From Inonotus obliquus (Eukaryota > Basidiomycota > Agaricomycetes > Hymenochaetales > Hymenochaetaceae): a stretch of DNA of 64,000 nt. Below, one piece after another: positions 11,801 to 24,900 of this stretch (position 1 is its first letter; the number at the start of each line of letters is the position of its first letter). The stretch is from contig JAJHTX010000005.1 of assembly GCA_032164295.1 (NCBI GenBank), positions 1,674,001 to 1,738,000 of the forward strand, read 5' to 3'. Below the pieces are notes generated by a model. That model was not told where the DNA came from, did not search any database, and worked only from the letters and a program-made list of their open reading frames with translations. A program made the translations under genes and the position numbers.

Positions 11801-13455
11801 ATGGCACTACTAACACAGTTAAATTTCACTCTGGAACATACGAGCCCTATGTTTGAGTATTACCCTCGAAGTAAGTCTGAATCGGTAGTTGCTCACCAAA
11901 TTATTCCCCTGACGTGCGTCTTTGGTTTGCAGGCGACGAATCGCATGCTTCAACGGGATGGAGAACTGCGACTGATTTGTCGGAGCATTTCACGTCAATG
12001 CCGAACGCAAGCCTCACATTCACGTTTTTCGGTCAGTCTTCTCACTCCGTGGATGACGTCAATCTCACCAGTTTATTCAAGGCACTACGGTAACAATGTT
12101 CGGTTCAAGCAATGCATCGTTTACCACTTTCTTCGACGGGCAGGAGGTTTATGACCATTCCGACCAAGAGCTTCCCAATGTCTTATTTCACGCAAAGGAC
12201 ACCGAGGGATGCGAACACCGCGTCCGATTTGAAATTGGACCGGTAGAAGAAAATCAGGTTTTTCAGTTCTACAATGCGACCGTTGCGTCACCTGTAGTGG
12301 GTAGGTGAGCAAAACAAGTAAAACGGCGGTGCCACTGCAACAGCCTATTTAATGACCTACTAGGAGTCGGTTCCCAGTCTCAACTAGCCTCAGTAGTGCG
12401 AGGACCCACGGATCATGGCATACTAAGAATTTCCAGAATCATTTCGCCTTAAACACAACTTCGGACGTGTCTGTTCGCGCAACGAGGGAACCTGGAGACA
12501 GTATATCATTCTCCTTTCGAGGAAGGGCGGCCGCTGTATATGGTCATGTGAATGCTTCTAGTGGTCTGTTCTCCGTTGTGCGTGTCTCGTGTCGTATTGA
12601 CGCACTTTCGTTAAAGTGGAATAATGTGACTGAAAGATAGTTTACAGACACATAACGAACACGTACAAGTCGTGAATGCAAGTTCACGGGTCCCAGTTGG
12701 TGAAACAGTTCTCTACTACAAAGATGGACTCAGCGAATTCAACAACACAACGTTGCTCCTAACGAACTTGGGAAACGGAGAGACTTGTTTTGCTGTGACA
12801 AGAGTGCAAGTCTTTGCATTCAACTCGACCGATGGGAGTTACGGGTCCTATTGGGTAGGGTAGGTGATCATTCTATCCCAAATAGTACTCTTGGCTGATG
12901 AAATAGTACTTTTCAAGGCGGAGTAGGATCAACGTCAGTGCAATTGCTGGATCCGTTATTGGCGTTACCATCATCTTGGTCTTGGTGATCATCTGCGGGA
13001 TACTTATCGTGAGAAGGAGACGTAATAAAGCACGTACAGGACCCTGTGCAATAGCACCGTTTGAAATGGCTCGTGAAGTACCGATTAACTACACTGGAAG
13101 GCGACGACTCTGATTTTGGTTGATGACAGGCGACGAACGGTGCTATTATTAGCAGTTCAAAGAAGGAATCAACCGCAGCGGAATCAAATTCAGATGGTGC
13201 GTCAAAGATGGATGAGAACATATAAGACATTTACCCATTACAGAGCCTCCTCAACTTGCGATCGCAGCAAGAACTGATATCCGACCTACTGTATCATCAG
13301 TCCCCTTGTCAACTGTAGAGAGGCTGCTTCTACTAATCGCTCAACAAATGGACACAGTAGGGAGGCTGGGCGATGCTTCCGGTCAGCAAGACAGAAATAC
13401 CCTTCCCCCATACCCGGCGTCCATGCGCGATAGAAGCTTTCGCTCTATCCGATAG
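11801..13455 (+). CDS. Single-pass membrane protein with N-glycosylated ectodomain, function unknown
   Basis: Nine small exons close in frame: 11801-11870, 11933-12031, 12082-12300, 12364-12392, 12437-12577, 12648-12859, 12918-13077, 13130-13196 and 13244-13455 (402 aa). The order is an ectodomain of about 260 residues with many N-x-S/T sites (NFT, NAS, NAT, NTT, NST), one strong membrane span (VSAIAGSVIGVTIILVLVII), a basic stop-transfer (VRRRRNK), and a cytoplasmic tail with PPQL and LPPYPA near the end. There is no clear cleavable signal peptide at this ATG, and no upstream ATG in frame helps. The layout resembles a large basidiomycete family of predicted type I membrane proteins with two beta-sandwich ectodomains; I know no proven function. 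Exon 4 (29 nt) and the 44-nt intron after it, with a tactaag branch-like site, are the least certain parts. Confidence 0.75.
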
Positions 13456-13740
13456 TTTTTAGCCGCCTGTGCTCTTGAAGCAGGTCGCTCATCGTGGTGG
13501 ACTTTTCGATTTGGACACTGTCGTTTCATTTCCATCTCAGCTATGGACGATAAGGACAATCCTCAGATAGATGTACTTTGCGTTAAATGGAATTTTTGTA
13601 ATGAAGTAATATGTGGTAAAATTAGGGATACGGTGAAGTCTTGACTTTGCAAGGGCGACAGAAAAGAAAGTCAATCTTCCTGAACGCGGCTGCTTAAATC
13701 AGAGAAAGGAAGGCATTCAACTTACTTTTTTCTGACCCAA

Positions 13741-14096
13741 TCATCGCCCCTTCCTTCGGGCGTCTTCAGCTTGCGATTTTGCCATGGCAAGTTGTTCCTT
13801 CTGCTGTTCAGCAAGTACCCTCCTTTGATTGAAATACTCAATCTGTAACCATGCAGTCAACTGGTCGGCTACCACAAAGAGGCATAAAGACAGCTTACCC
13901 AGCTTTTGGCACAGCTCTGTTCATAGGTCTTTTGCTGAGGCTCACAGGCTTTGCCTTCATCACCGGGTTTCAGGACGCCTGCGGTGTCGAGACACGCGAA
14001 GTACGCATCTCGGCTTTCCCAGCATTTTTGACGGTCTCGGCGGGCTGGAGGTTTAGGTTCTGAGCTCTTGTCGCTTGACCAAGGTAGCCAGCCCAT
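13741..14096 (-). CDS. COA6: Cytochrome c oxidase assembly factor 6 (COX6B-like twin-Cys protein)
   Basis: A 99-residue protein from two exons, 14096-13899 and 13842-13741. It shows the COA6 signature: CWESRDAYFAC (C-x9-C), a GVLKPGDEG linker, CEPQQKTYEQSC (C-x10-C), then SWIEYFNQRRVL across the splice. Such twin-cysteine proteins fold in the mitochondrial intermembrane space by the Mia40 route, and COA6 assists copper delivery to Cox2. The start at 14096 (MGWLPW) matches family length; the open frame extends further upstream without an ATG. The C-terminal tail is a charged helix ending KGR. It is head-to-head with RIX7 across 256 bp. Confidence 0.92.
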
Positions 14097-14352
14097 GTCG
14101 AAGTCGTGGTCGACGTTGACTTGGAGGCCTTGCAGCCAGAGATCGGCGTGATTTATTTCCACCAATTTGGGGCGAAAGGATCGACGTTTCTGTCGAAAGT
14201 TTGTGCGTGCAGTTGGCTAACTGCGACGGTGGAGTAAAAATTGCGCTCACCCTCATCGACCAATAAGTATGGAAATATCAGTAAGTTTTACAATACAATT
14301 CGTTCTCTTGCGGCTCTAATATGCGTAGGGAAGAAATGCTCTTAATAGATCC
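14097..14352. promoter_or_regulatory. Bidirectional promoter of COA6 and RIX7
   Basis: 256 bp separate the two divergent start codons, so both promoters must lie here or overlap. I see no clear TATA box. If RIX7 has an additional 5' exon, part of this stretch would be transcribed. Confidence 0.5.
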
Positions 14353-16940
14353 ATGCAAGGCCTGTGGTCAACACATCGGCGAGGTAGAGTTAACCTGAAT
14401 TCGCCAATAACATCTACACCCGCAAGTCCTCCTGAAACGCCAAAGACCGAGGATGCATCAGCAATAAGTGTCGCTGGTACCGCAGGACCCAGTACATCGT
14501 CTAATGTATCCAGTAGTCAAGTGGGTGCTAACTCTATGGATGGTCCGTCTGAAGCACCCACGGGTGTGAAGAGGAAGCTACGATCTTCTCGGAACGTCAA
14601 TGGAGATGAAAAGAACAAAAAATACAAGCCCTCGTCATCTTCCAAGGACTATTCTCCGCCTTCCACTCGACTGTCTGACTTGGGCGGAGTAGAGATGTGC
14701 GTAGAGAAGATGCTAGAGCTCGTTGCGATGCCTCTTTGTCATCCGGAAATATACCTGCATACCGGAGTGCAGCCTCCTCGCGGTGTATTACTACATGGAC
14801 CTCCTGGATGTGGAAAGACATTGTTGGCCAATGCTATAGCTGGGGTGCGTCACGATTTTTCTCGATAGAAATACACCTCTCCAGCTGGAACTTATCAGGA
14901 ACTCGGTGTTCCTTTCATCAGTGTTTCCGCTCCATCGATTGTATCAGGGATGTCTGGCGAGTCGGAGAAAACGTTGAGGGACACTTTTGAAGAGGCAAAA
15001 GTACGTTATACTGGACTTAAATTGAGAGGGACTCATCCTTACTACCATTGTCCTTTGTCCATCAGAAGAATGCACCGTGCTTGTTATTCATCGACGAAAT
15101 TGACGCGATTACCCCGAAGCGTGAAAGTGCTCAGCGAGAAATGGAGCGGCGCATCGTCGCGCAGTTTCTGACGTGTATGGACGGTATGTACCGACATCTA
15201 TTGTCTTTTTTAATTGTTTAATTGTTAATGTAACGGACTGGATAGATATATCCTGGGAGAAGACGGACAACAAGCCTGTCATTATCATTGGTGCAACGAA
15301 TCGCCCAGACTCGTTGGACGCTGCGCTTCGTCGCGCAGGACGATTTGATCATGAAATCAGCATGGGTGTACCTGATGAGGAAGCTCGGGCACAGTAGGTA
15401 TATTTGCCAGACGAGAACAAGCCGTTACTAACGCTTCATTCAGGATTTTGCGAGTATTCTGCTCGAAACTTAGAATAGAAGGAAATTTCAGCTTTCAGGC
15501 TTTAGCTAAAGCGACTCCTGGATATGTTGGTGCTGACTTGGCTGCATTAACGGGCGCAGCAGGCGTTATTGCTGTTAAAAGAATATTCCAGCAGCTGTCC
15601 GATGGGTTGATCGTCCTTCCAGAGCCCGAAGTCAGCAAGATGGTAGTAGATGGTACCGAAACAGGAGTCTCAATTCCGCAAGCTGACGAGCCGTTGACTG
15701 AAGCACCGAAGTTAACAACGTTCACGAACCTTCCTCAATCCCTTCAATCGAACTCGATAGTGCATTTCCTCGTCGCACATCCAAGTCCTCTAACAGAAGC
15801 ACAACTAGCACCGCTATTCATCTCCTTTGATGACTTTATGCAGGCTCTCAAGCAAGTGCAACCCTCATCAAAACGAGAAGGATTCACGACCGTGCCGGAC
15901 GTGACTTGGGCAGATATTGGTGCCCTGCATGCGATCCGAGATGAGTTACACATGGCCATCGTTCAGCCCATCCGTCGGCCGGAGATTTTCAAGCGCGTTG
16001 GGATTTCTGCACCATGTGGGGTATTATTGTGGGGTCCACCAGGTTGCGGAAAGACGTTGTTAGCCAAGGCCGTAGCGAATGAATCGGGTGCGAACTTCAT
16101 CAGTGTGAAGGGTCCGGAGCTTCTGAATAAGGTTGGATAATCTTTGATCGCGAAGGATCATTCTGACTGTCTAGTATCTAGTATGTTGGCGAGAGCGAGA
16201 GAGCAGTAAGGCAAGTCTTTGCTCGAGCTCGAGCATCATCACCGTGTGTTATATTCTTTGATGAACTGGATGCACTCGTCCCTCGACGCGATGACAGTCT
16301 CGTAAGTCAATATTACTGATCAAATATTATCCACCTGATGATTATCTTTTCTACCTTTCAGTCTGAATCGTCCGCACGTATGGTAAACACCCTACTGACG
16401 GAGCTTGACGGACTCGAAGAGCGGCGAGGTGTACATGTCATTGGTGCTACAAATCGACCGGATATGCTAGACCCAGCAATGTGCAGGCCAGGGCGGCTTG
16501 ACAAGCTCCTCTACGTTGACCTTCCGTCAGCTAACGAGCGAGTAGAAATTACACGCATGCTCATCCGGGGGCTGCCGCTTGCAGGTGGCGACGAAGCTAA
16601 ACGTGATCTGGAGGTGCTCGTAAAGGAACGTTGTGAAGGGTTCAGCGGTGCAGATCTGAGTGCCATTGTTCGTGAAGCGGGTGTTAACGCATTGAGGCGT
16701 GTAGTATTTGGCTCACCTAGCGGAGAAATGGCGGATGGTGCGGATTGTAGCAACGTTGACGTAACACTCGATGATTTCCATGCAACTCTCAACAAGATTG
16801 GGCCTAGTGTATCGCCCGCGCAGCGGAAGAAGTACCAAGCCATGCGGAACAAGTTCGCGGGCTTATCGTTACGGTTCACAAAGGGAGCTGAGATAGATCC
16901 GGAAGATTCAAGTCAATCCAATGTAGCTGCAGCGAGCTAG
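14353..16940 (+). CDS. RIX7: AAA-ATPase RIX7/NVL, 60S ribosome biogenesis
   Basis: A tandem AAA ATPase of the Cdc48/NVL group; Rix7 extracts the assembly factor Nsa1 from nucleolar pre-60S particles. Seven exons close in frame: 14353-14844, 14899-15000, 15066-15183, 15246-15393, 15444-16131, 16182-16301 and 16362-16940 (748 aa). D1 has Walker A GPPGCGKT (about residue 149), Walker [10 protein letters not shown] and [10 protein letters not shown]2 has [17 protein letters not shown] and [20 protein letters not shown]. The Ser-rich, basic N-terminus with KRKLRSSR fits a nuclear protein. The start is uncertain: residues 1-20 look unlike the family, which usually begins with a helical domain, so a 5' exon may be missed. 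Cdc48 is unlikely because its N-domain is absent. Confidence 0.92.
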
Positions 16941-16985
16941 TTAACTACTTAGATATTTCTTTTTCTATATTGGGAACGCCTTTTA

Positions 16986-18013
16986 GTGGGGAGTGGCAAT
17001 CCCTATCAAAAAAACGACCGTTCTCACGGTCTATGCCGCGTCGTGCCGGAGCTCGCTTAAGCATAAGCGATGACCGGTTTTTGAGAGACACATTCGACTC
17101 CATGTAACCCTCCCACATCACAAAGATCACTAGTATTAAGTGTGTATATCATGTCTTTGATGTCTTTAGACCAATATCTTCAAAAAAGAAATCGACTTTT
17201 ACTATAATCCGCCGAGATATTGTATAGTTTTAGGTCATATCTAAGGAACTAGATAATTTCTTGAAAATTTTTTCTCAACAAAATGAAGATAGTCATGAAA
17301 CAATGCGATTCGTACATTTACATGGAAATCGTTGAGAAATTCAGTGAGTTCTGAGTATTCGAAGAGTGCATTGAATCTCACCGAATAAAGAAAAACTCTG
17401 TCACGTGACATTGCATTTGTATGGGTGCACGTACCAGCAAAAGAGCAATAATGCAAGAAAATATTGCAAAATGTCTGTAAACACAAAATTCATTTGATAA
17501 GTCAAGTAAATATACCATGGTACCTGTACAAGCTCCAAAAATGCCATCAATGATACTGCATAATGCTTATCTTAGTCTTTCTCAGAGATGCATACAGTGA
17601 CACCATCTACATCAAGGAATCAGTATAGCAAGCTTTAAAATACAGCAGATAGTATGATTCTGATATATTCATATTAGAAAGTCACTGTGTATACAAATGA
17701 ATAACCAGCAACATCACCAAAGACCTTGTTCAAGACCATGAGTACTGTTGACCGGTAATAATCTACAATAAAACATGCTATATACGCTCATTTTTGTCTT
17801 AATTTGTCTAGTATCATATCAAGTAAATGTCTTTATTTGATTCTCTGGTATATTTCTCATAAAATGCTAATTATCTGGTCTCATGAAGGATTGGTACATT
17901 GTATCGAAAGGCGGTAAATATGGATCGCTGTTTCTTACCATATATGGTAGATGTTACAACTCCGCTTGAAAAAAAGGGGGCTCGCGCGGCACTTGGAGAT
18001 TGCCACTCCCCAC
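16986..18013. mobile_element. Non-autonomous inverted-repeat element (MITE-like), 1028 bp
   Basis: Perfect 16-bp terminal inverted repeats, GTGGGGAGTGGCAATC at 16986-17001 and its complement at 17998-18013, are flanked on both sides by TTTTA (16981-16985 and 18014-18018), which reads as a 5-bp target duplication. The interior is AT-rich and has no credible coding frame, so it would need a transposase from elsewhere. The left end lies about 45 bp after the RIX7 stop codon. The superfamily is not clear from TIR and duplication length. Confidence 0.85.
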
Positions 18014-18180
18014 TTTTAGCCTGTTTTTTTTTTTGGCGCCAAGAAAGTGTTTGTGCACGTGATATTAGGAACGTTACGGCCAGCCCTAAAGTTGTTTGCC
18101 AAGCGCGTTTGGTGCTGTGACTGGTCGCGTTGGAACGTTCAAGTCGTCCTTCTCTATAACTCGCGACACATCCACCGGCC

Positions 18181-21100
18181 ATGCGAAGAGGTCATGGCTC
18201 AACAAAGGTATGCGAGTAGCCCGATATACTGGTGTGCGACGCTGAAGAGTTGAAAGGTCCCAGGCGTGAAGCTACGCCCAGCCGCTCCAACCAAATACAA
18301 CAAACCAGGCGAATCGTCCAGGCAGATAAATCACTATCAATCATCGATTGCAGATGACGTCGACTCTACAGATATCTTGAAAAGCTGCAAGAAGCCTTTT
18401 GTAGGAGTGGTAGTTTGTGCGTCTGGACTTACCGACAAAGTATGTCTCCGGACGGCAGTTATAATCCATCAACGTGGCTTATGAGTTGAACTTACAGATT
18501 AACTTGTTTCAACAAGCAGTACAGCTTGGAGCGCAAACTTCTTCAGACCTCACGGACAGAGTCACCCATCTCATTTGCGAAAAATCTGGAAGCGCAAAAT
18601 ACAACGTACGTCTCTGAATTTCTGGTTCCTTGTCTTAGGGATCTTATTTTCCTTAGTATTGTGTTGAGCATGGAATACCAATACTACAACCTTCTTGGAT
18701 AACCGACGCGTATGATAAATGGCTTAGCGGGGAGACTGTGGACGTTGCAAAAGTACGTGGCTGAAAAAGTAATTTCTAACCGAAACCATTCATAGTTTTT
18801 TTAAGAGCGCCACGATCCACCGCTTCCCTACCTTCGAGGGCGTAAGGCTCTGCCTTACAGGGATAAGCGATGTTGACAGGAGAAAGCAAATAAGGAGGCA
18901 GCTCGAAAAGAATGGAGGCGTATTCATTGAAGCGCTCGATAAGGACACAGAGCTCACACATTTGCTGTGCGGTCCGGACAGAGGAGAAAGCGCAGAGCAA
19001 AAAGGCTTGACATCAAAGATGCAGTTCGTCATAAAGGCTAATAAGGCGCGTGCCCAGAAGGTACATCTTGTTTGGGAGGACTGGTTTTGGGAATGTATGG
19101 AGTTCAAAGGTATGGACTTCAGATAAATAACTCGCCAGCCCGCTCACTGTTCATCAGGTACCCTTGGCGAGAAAGAATATCTAGCCACTGGATCCCGGCC
19201 ACCACGGAAGTTACGACGGGAACGTAAGTTCGAGGATCATGTTTTCTTACAGGACTTGATTAATCTTTTGCCCGATAGCTTCTCCACTTCTTGCACCAAT
19301 CGCCTCTTCCGCCGAACAAGTCAAACGTCGGTCCAGCGCCATCTCTCCTCTAGATTCCAACGCCGATGCAGAAGAAACCGCGGCCATAAAGCGGATGCCT
19401 GAAGCCGCAGCCGTACTATGGGAAAATGCCCTTCGTAAAAGGGGATTCGAGTTGAGGGACGGGAAGCTGTTGAGAAGTCCAAGCAAGTCAAGGATTTCGA
19501 GCTTTCTCCCAGTGGATGATTTGCAGCCATCAACCCCGTCCTCGGTCCAGTTACTTGAAGACTCTACGTCGCTATCACGAACGAAGAGTTCCCTCAGTGC
19601 TGCTTTTAAGCGGACGAAGTCATTCGCGGCTAAATCAACGGAACCGGAAGGGACGAAATCTACATTTCAGCGTATGCGTTCGATGCCTGCATCAGCCTTC
19701 AAACAATCAGCTTCCACAGCTAATTCAAATTCAGCATTAGCCAAGGAGAGCAATCAAGTTCCTGAAGGCGAGCGGAATCTTTTCGCGAGACTCCGATTTC
19801 GAACATTGGGTGAAGCAAGTGGGCCGAGGCTTACAGAAGCGCTTGAACTTCGGGGCGGAACTGTCATCACTGACACTGACGACGACGCTGACTTCATTAT
19901 AGTACGACTTGTCGGGTAAACATTTTCCATTCTTGTTGCCTCATCAAGTATCATTCTAACAAAATACACAGTGGGAGCACCTTCTATCATAACGAGCTAA
20001 GCGAAAAAGAGCGTGAAAAGTTCAGGACGGAATGCTGGATTGAGCAATGCATGTTCGAAGAGAGAGTCTGTGCTGGCGACGAGCACCCTGCTTTTGTCCC
20101 TCTCCGACTTTCCGCACCAATTCCTGGTACGCCAGAGCTCAGTGTATGAAGAATTGGCTGACTTTTCTTGAAGGTGCCGATTCGCTGGTGGTTCACATCT
20201 CCGGTCTGAATCCCTCGGAAAAGACACCGTCAGTTCGCCTTCTGAAGGCATTAGGTATGTCTATTCGCCGGCTTGACTTTCGTGTTCCATATTTGATACA
20301 TTTCTCATAGGTGCAACTGTGACCGACCAACTCTCCCGACGAAATACACACCTTATCTGTCCATGCGGTTCTGGCCCGAAATTCGACAAGGCACAAGAGT
20401 GGAAAATCCCTATTCTGCATTTGCACTGGCTCTTTGACACCGTGAAGTCCGGCCTGATACAGGATGCAGCGAAATACTTAGTCGTTGGGTCTTCACCTGG
20501 TATCCCTACAACATGCTCTTCCGAAACTACTGGGATGATGACGGACATAACGAACAGCGAGTTCGTCGAAGGATCTTCAAAGAAGAATAAGAGCTCCCGA
20601 AAGGGCTCTGATAAATCGCAATCTTCCACTTCGTCGTCCATTTCTGCAGCAACTTCACATGTCGAGATCGAGCCTATGTTCTCCGAATCCTGGATAGCCG
20701 ATGGTCTTCTTTCAGATACTGTGCCTGAACACCCGCCAACTTCGTCTCCGCCAGGAAAGTCCTGCCACTCTCCTGATACGGCTCGTACCACGCCTTCACC
20801 GATTCGAAGATATGCTACTGTACCTGCAGGAGAGAATGGACCGTCGAGGAAGCCATCTATCTCACCATTTACTTCACCGACAAAGTCAAAGGTGGCGGAA
20901 CGCGTCCCGTCAAGCGCAACCCCTTCACCTCTACGGATGCCTTCTATGCCGTCTCGAAACTCTCGTTCCACTCCCTCAGAACAGATTTCACCGAGTGTTA
21001 CGACAGCCCCTGCCTTAACAAGTACAAGCACGCTGAGTGAGGAGAGTGCGAATGTTCTTAAAGATGCTATTGCATCGTTATTGGGTAAGAGACCCTCTTC

Positions 21101-21704
21101 GGACGATGCATCATCTTCAGCGACGGGAAAAACGACAGGAGGGACAGCCGAGAGCGATGGTCGGAATCAGAGTACCTGTCGACAACCGCCCGCAAGGGCT
21201 ACAAAGCGCTCTAAACCACCTCCACGTACGAAATCACGCCAAGGAAAAGTATTAACAAGAGATGGTTCTTCGATCCCAGATTCAGCCCGCTCCTTCTCTC
21301 GTTCAACAAGTCTCGAAGTTCTGGGAATGGCGAAAAACAACGCCTTAACCGCGACCTCTTCCTACACATTCGACTTTACCGCCAACTCTCTCCCAACGGA
21401 ATCTTTATCACTATCATTATTTGACTCTATCAAACCGATTACGGAAGTTGCGGAGGAGAGTATGCGTGTGACGTATGAAGATCCTAGTCAGAGAGCTGAA
21501 GAGAGGAGGTTGTTGAATTTGATTTCTGGGAAAGGGGGCGGCGATGTGGATGTTGATGCAGATGCGATGAATGTGGATGGGGTGGAAGGTGCTTCCAAAG
21601 TCGTGCATGAAGAGTCGGGCGATGGGAAGGCACATACGAAGCCGAAGAGGAGAGGGAGGAATCTTGTAAGACGGGCGACTGGGAACGGTGCCGTACAATC
21701 TTAG
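18181..21704 (+). CDS. Multi-BRCT replication/checkpoint scaffold (Dpb11 / Rad4-Cut5 / TopBP1 type)
   Basis: Scaffolds of this family bind phosphorylated partners to load the replicative helicase and to activate the checkpoint kinase. Ten exons close in frame: 18181-18207, 18257-18439, 18498-18605, 18657-18752, 18806-19109, 19158-19223, 19279-19915, 19972-20126, 20174-20254 and 20311-21704 (1016 aa). BRCT1 (KPFVGVVVCASGLTD to LQPSWITDAY) and BRCT2 (FEGVRLCLTGIS to VHLVWEDWFWEC) form the N-terminal pair. BRCT3 (LFARLRFRTLGEASG to ECWIEQCMFE) and BRCT4 (LVVHISGLNPSEKT to ILHLHWLFDTVKSG) form the second. The tail of about 400 residues is Ser/Thr/Pro-rich with basic patches. The first exon codes only nine residues, chosen because it alone is in phase with exon 2. 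It is convergent with the next gene. Confidence 0.9.
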
Positions 21705-21922
21705 AGTGATTGAAGTCTTGCTTTGAAAATATTGTCGCATTTACACTTTGCATATCGATTGAATACAAGAAACGTAACTTTGTACATGATTTATCTACAT
21801 CAACAATTCAAGGCGATCACTACATATAAATCTGCTACAGGATATCACAAGCCAAAACCGAGAAGAAACGGACAGTGACACAAAAAGCGAACGTCGAGGA
21901 ACAGCAATCTCCGTAAAGTCCT

Positions 21923-24900
21923 CTACTTGTCATGATGATGCAACTTGTCCTTCACCTTTCCAACCAAATGCTTCACGAACCCCTCTTTCTTCTCTCGCTT
22001 GCTTTTCCCCTTTCCGTTCCCGTTCCCGTTCCCTTTCGAATTTTCTTTCGGCTTTGGCCCGTCATTACGAGGAGCACCATGCTTCATGTTCTCAATCGTA
22101 CTCGATCTCAAAGCACCGCCTTGCTGCTTTTCTTGCAAGCCTTCGGTACCGTAATAGCGGGATCTCGGCCTGTATAAATCCGTTCCACTCTCTCCCGCTG
22201 TGAGACCGCCTGCCGATTCAGCCCCTCCCATAGCTACTCCAGTCTGTCCCCCGTAACCGTCCTTCGCATCGCCAGTAGTATCGTTGGCATTGGCGTCCTC
22301 AGCAGGAAGAAAGAAATCACTATCCGCTCCTGATTTGGGCTTGTCGTTAGGACCTGCCGCTCCGAGTGTGGCGAATCCTGGACGATGGGGAGGCGCTGAG
22401 GCGGCTTTGACTGAAGGATGCACTGAACCGATTTCACTTGGCTCGGTAGTTGACCGTTGGGTCCCAGAAGGATCGCGTAAATGTGCGGATGTTGGGGGAG
22501 ATTGTTTAGTACCGTCAGCGGAAGCACCGATAAATCCGGCGCCGACCACCGCGCCTCCAGCAGCTCCTAAGGCGTTGTTGCTCTTTGACTCCCTTTTCTC
22601 CTCCTCTGCACTTTCCTTCAAGCCCTTCGGCTCCTTCGCATTCTTGCCATCAGTGGAAGAGGTGGTTGCGATATCCCCGTCCCGCTTCTTCTCTTGCTTC
22701 GTCCTCTCTTTCGCTTCCTTCTCACCGAACCTATTGGAGTGCGCTGCCGCGGCTCCGGCTACACCCCCGGCTCCAGCCCCGACTCCCGTGGCCTCAGCGG
22801 CATCCTTGCTGGGCTTCGACGACGAATTGGCGGCTGAAGTATTGGCCTCGTGCGCCTGGGAGCGGTCGGTAGTAGAGTCGTGATGAGATGCACTATAAGC
22901 AACGCTGCCCAGAAACATAGCACCCATTCCAAGAGCAGCGCCACTAAACCCCTTCTTCCTGTCCGAGTCAGAAGACTTGGAATTCGCAGTGTCATCATTT
23001 TCAGCATCTTTCGTATCCGCCTTGGAAACTGGCTTGGTGGTACTGCCGCCGGAAGCTTGAGCGTCTGGCCTGCGCTCAATCCCTGCATCGGACGCAATCT
23101 CCTTCGATGTCTCCGGAGAACTTTGCCCACGCCCGCGCGAAGTAGCGTATGCTGCGCCGCCCAGTATGCCCGCGCCCGCGCCCGCCCCAAGAGCAGTGGC
23201 TGAAAGGCCCTCCTTTGACTTCTCCTTTGACGCCGAGTCCTCAGAATTGTCATCCTTCTTACTGCGCGCACTGTCCGAAACTTTGTTGACAGCCCCGGAA
23301 GGAGAAACTTCTTCCACCGTTGCACTAGTGAATGCGCGGTCATTCTTATCCACCGAAGCACGCGTTCCGTTCGTCAGCTTGTCTAACGAGGTGGGCGAGG
23401 CTTCCGCCGCGGAAGCAGTAGACGTGTTTCCTGGAGCATGAGACTTTGCGAGAGCTGAACCGCCCAGCGCGCCCGCACCGACACCAACTGCACCGACAAG
23501 ACCTTGCTTGGCTCCAGAGTTAGTATCCAGATCCTTCTCGTCGACATGCTTCTCGCCCCCGCTATGGTAGCCTTCATCACGTGTAGCGGAAGTAGATGGC
23601 GCCCTAGCGTCACCCGTTGAAGCAACGCGTTTTGACCTATTGACCGCTTCAGGCTGGGATGCGCCCGTAGAGGGAATCTTGTCAGAAGAAGAGGGTGAAT
23701 TTGCATATGCTGCTCCTCCTACGGTTCCAATGCCCGCTCCCAGTGCGACAACCTCAATCACCCTCTTGCGCTCTGAGGATTCATCATATTTACCATCAGG
23801 ACGACTCAAGTCGTCCGCGCCCGCACCAGGTTTGGCTGAGTCATTCGCGGAGCCGTCGACAGATGGAGTAGGAATACCAGAAACAATCGGTGCCGCAGCG
23901 TAACTCGCAAACGCAGGCTGCCTTTCCTGCCTCGCACCTGCCAATCTCGATCCCTTGGAAGGTGGTTGAGTTTCGTCATCGGTGGTAAGTTGTCCCCCCG
24001 AACGCCTATGCTGGTACGCAGCACCGCCGAGAGTACCAACACCTGCTCCGATAGCAGAAGTTTGAATAGCTCTCTTCCTCCAATCCGAAGACCCGTCCGA
24101 GTCCTTGCTCTTCAGTACCGAAGCTGCCGAATCTCCCGCCACATCATCGTCCTTCTTCTCCTTCGACGCTGGGACTGATGCGCTTGATGCGAAAGGGTTA
24201 TTTGACGGCTGGTTCTCAGCTTTCGGCACCGTGCTGTCTAATGCCTGCGCAACGTTCGAAGAAGCGAACCGCTGTGTCATTGGTGTATTCTTTTCCACGC
24301 CAGAAGAAGGTGTGTGATCCGTGACAACCGGCCCAGGCGCATAGGAGACGAACGCTGGTTCAACACTATGTCCTCTAGTAGATGACTCGTCCGCTTCTGT
24401 GCTGGGGACTCCGCCTGGCGCAATAGACGAGTGTTCCAGGGAATTCACACTTTCCTTGGACTGTGCGATTCTAGACTTGCTCGAAGACGGTGCTGTAATA
24501 TAAGATGCGTTTAGCTAGACGAAAAGCAAAGTTTTTACGTTCCACTTACTGAAATCGGACGCAATGCCACCAATGGCGAGGTCCTTCTGTACAAATCTAC
24601 TGTTCCGTTTCGCGGGGGTCGAAAGACTGTCGACTGCAGACTCAGGTATCCGAGCCTTGCTTGACGAAGGCGCTGGAATGCAATAAGCTAAAGCGTGAAG
24701 TAAGTTAGAAGCAAATGCGCTCACTAAATTCGGATGCAATTCCTGCAACAGCAGTATCTTTCTTGTTGAATCTGCTTCCACCAAGTTGGGGGCGATGACC
24801 CGGATTGTGAACCGCGGATCTATGCTCGTTTCCGGAGCTTTCGTTCCCATCCAACTCTGGAATGTCCGCAGACTCGGAGGCTGGAACTTCAGTCAGCAAT

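Noticed and set aside
16441..16940. Possible alternative gene on the minus strand of RIX7 and of other genes
   Set aside because: These long opposite-strand frames are shadows of codon use in the real genes and lack splice-consistent extensions.
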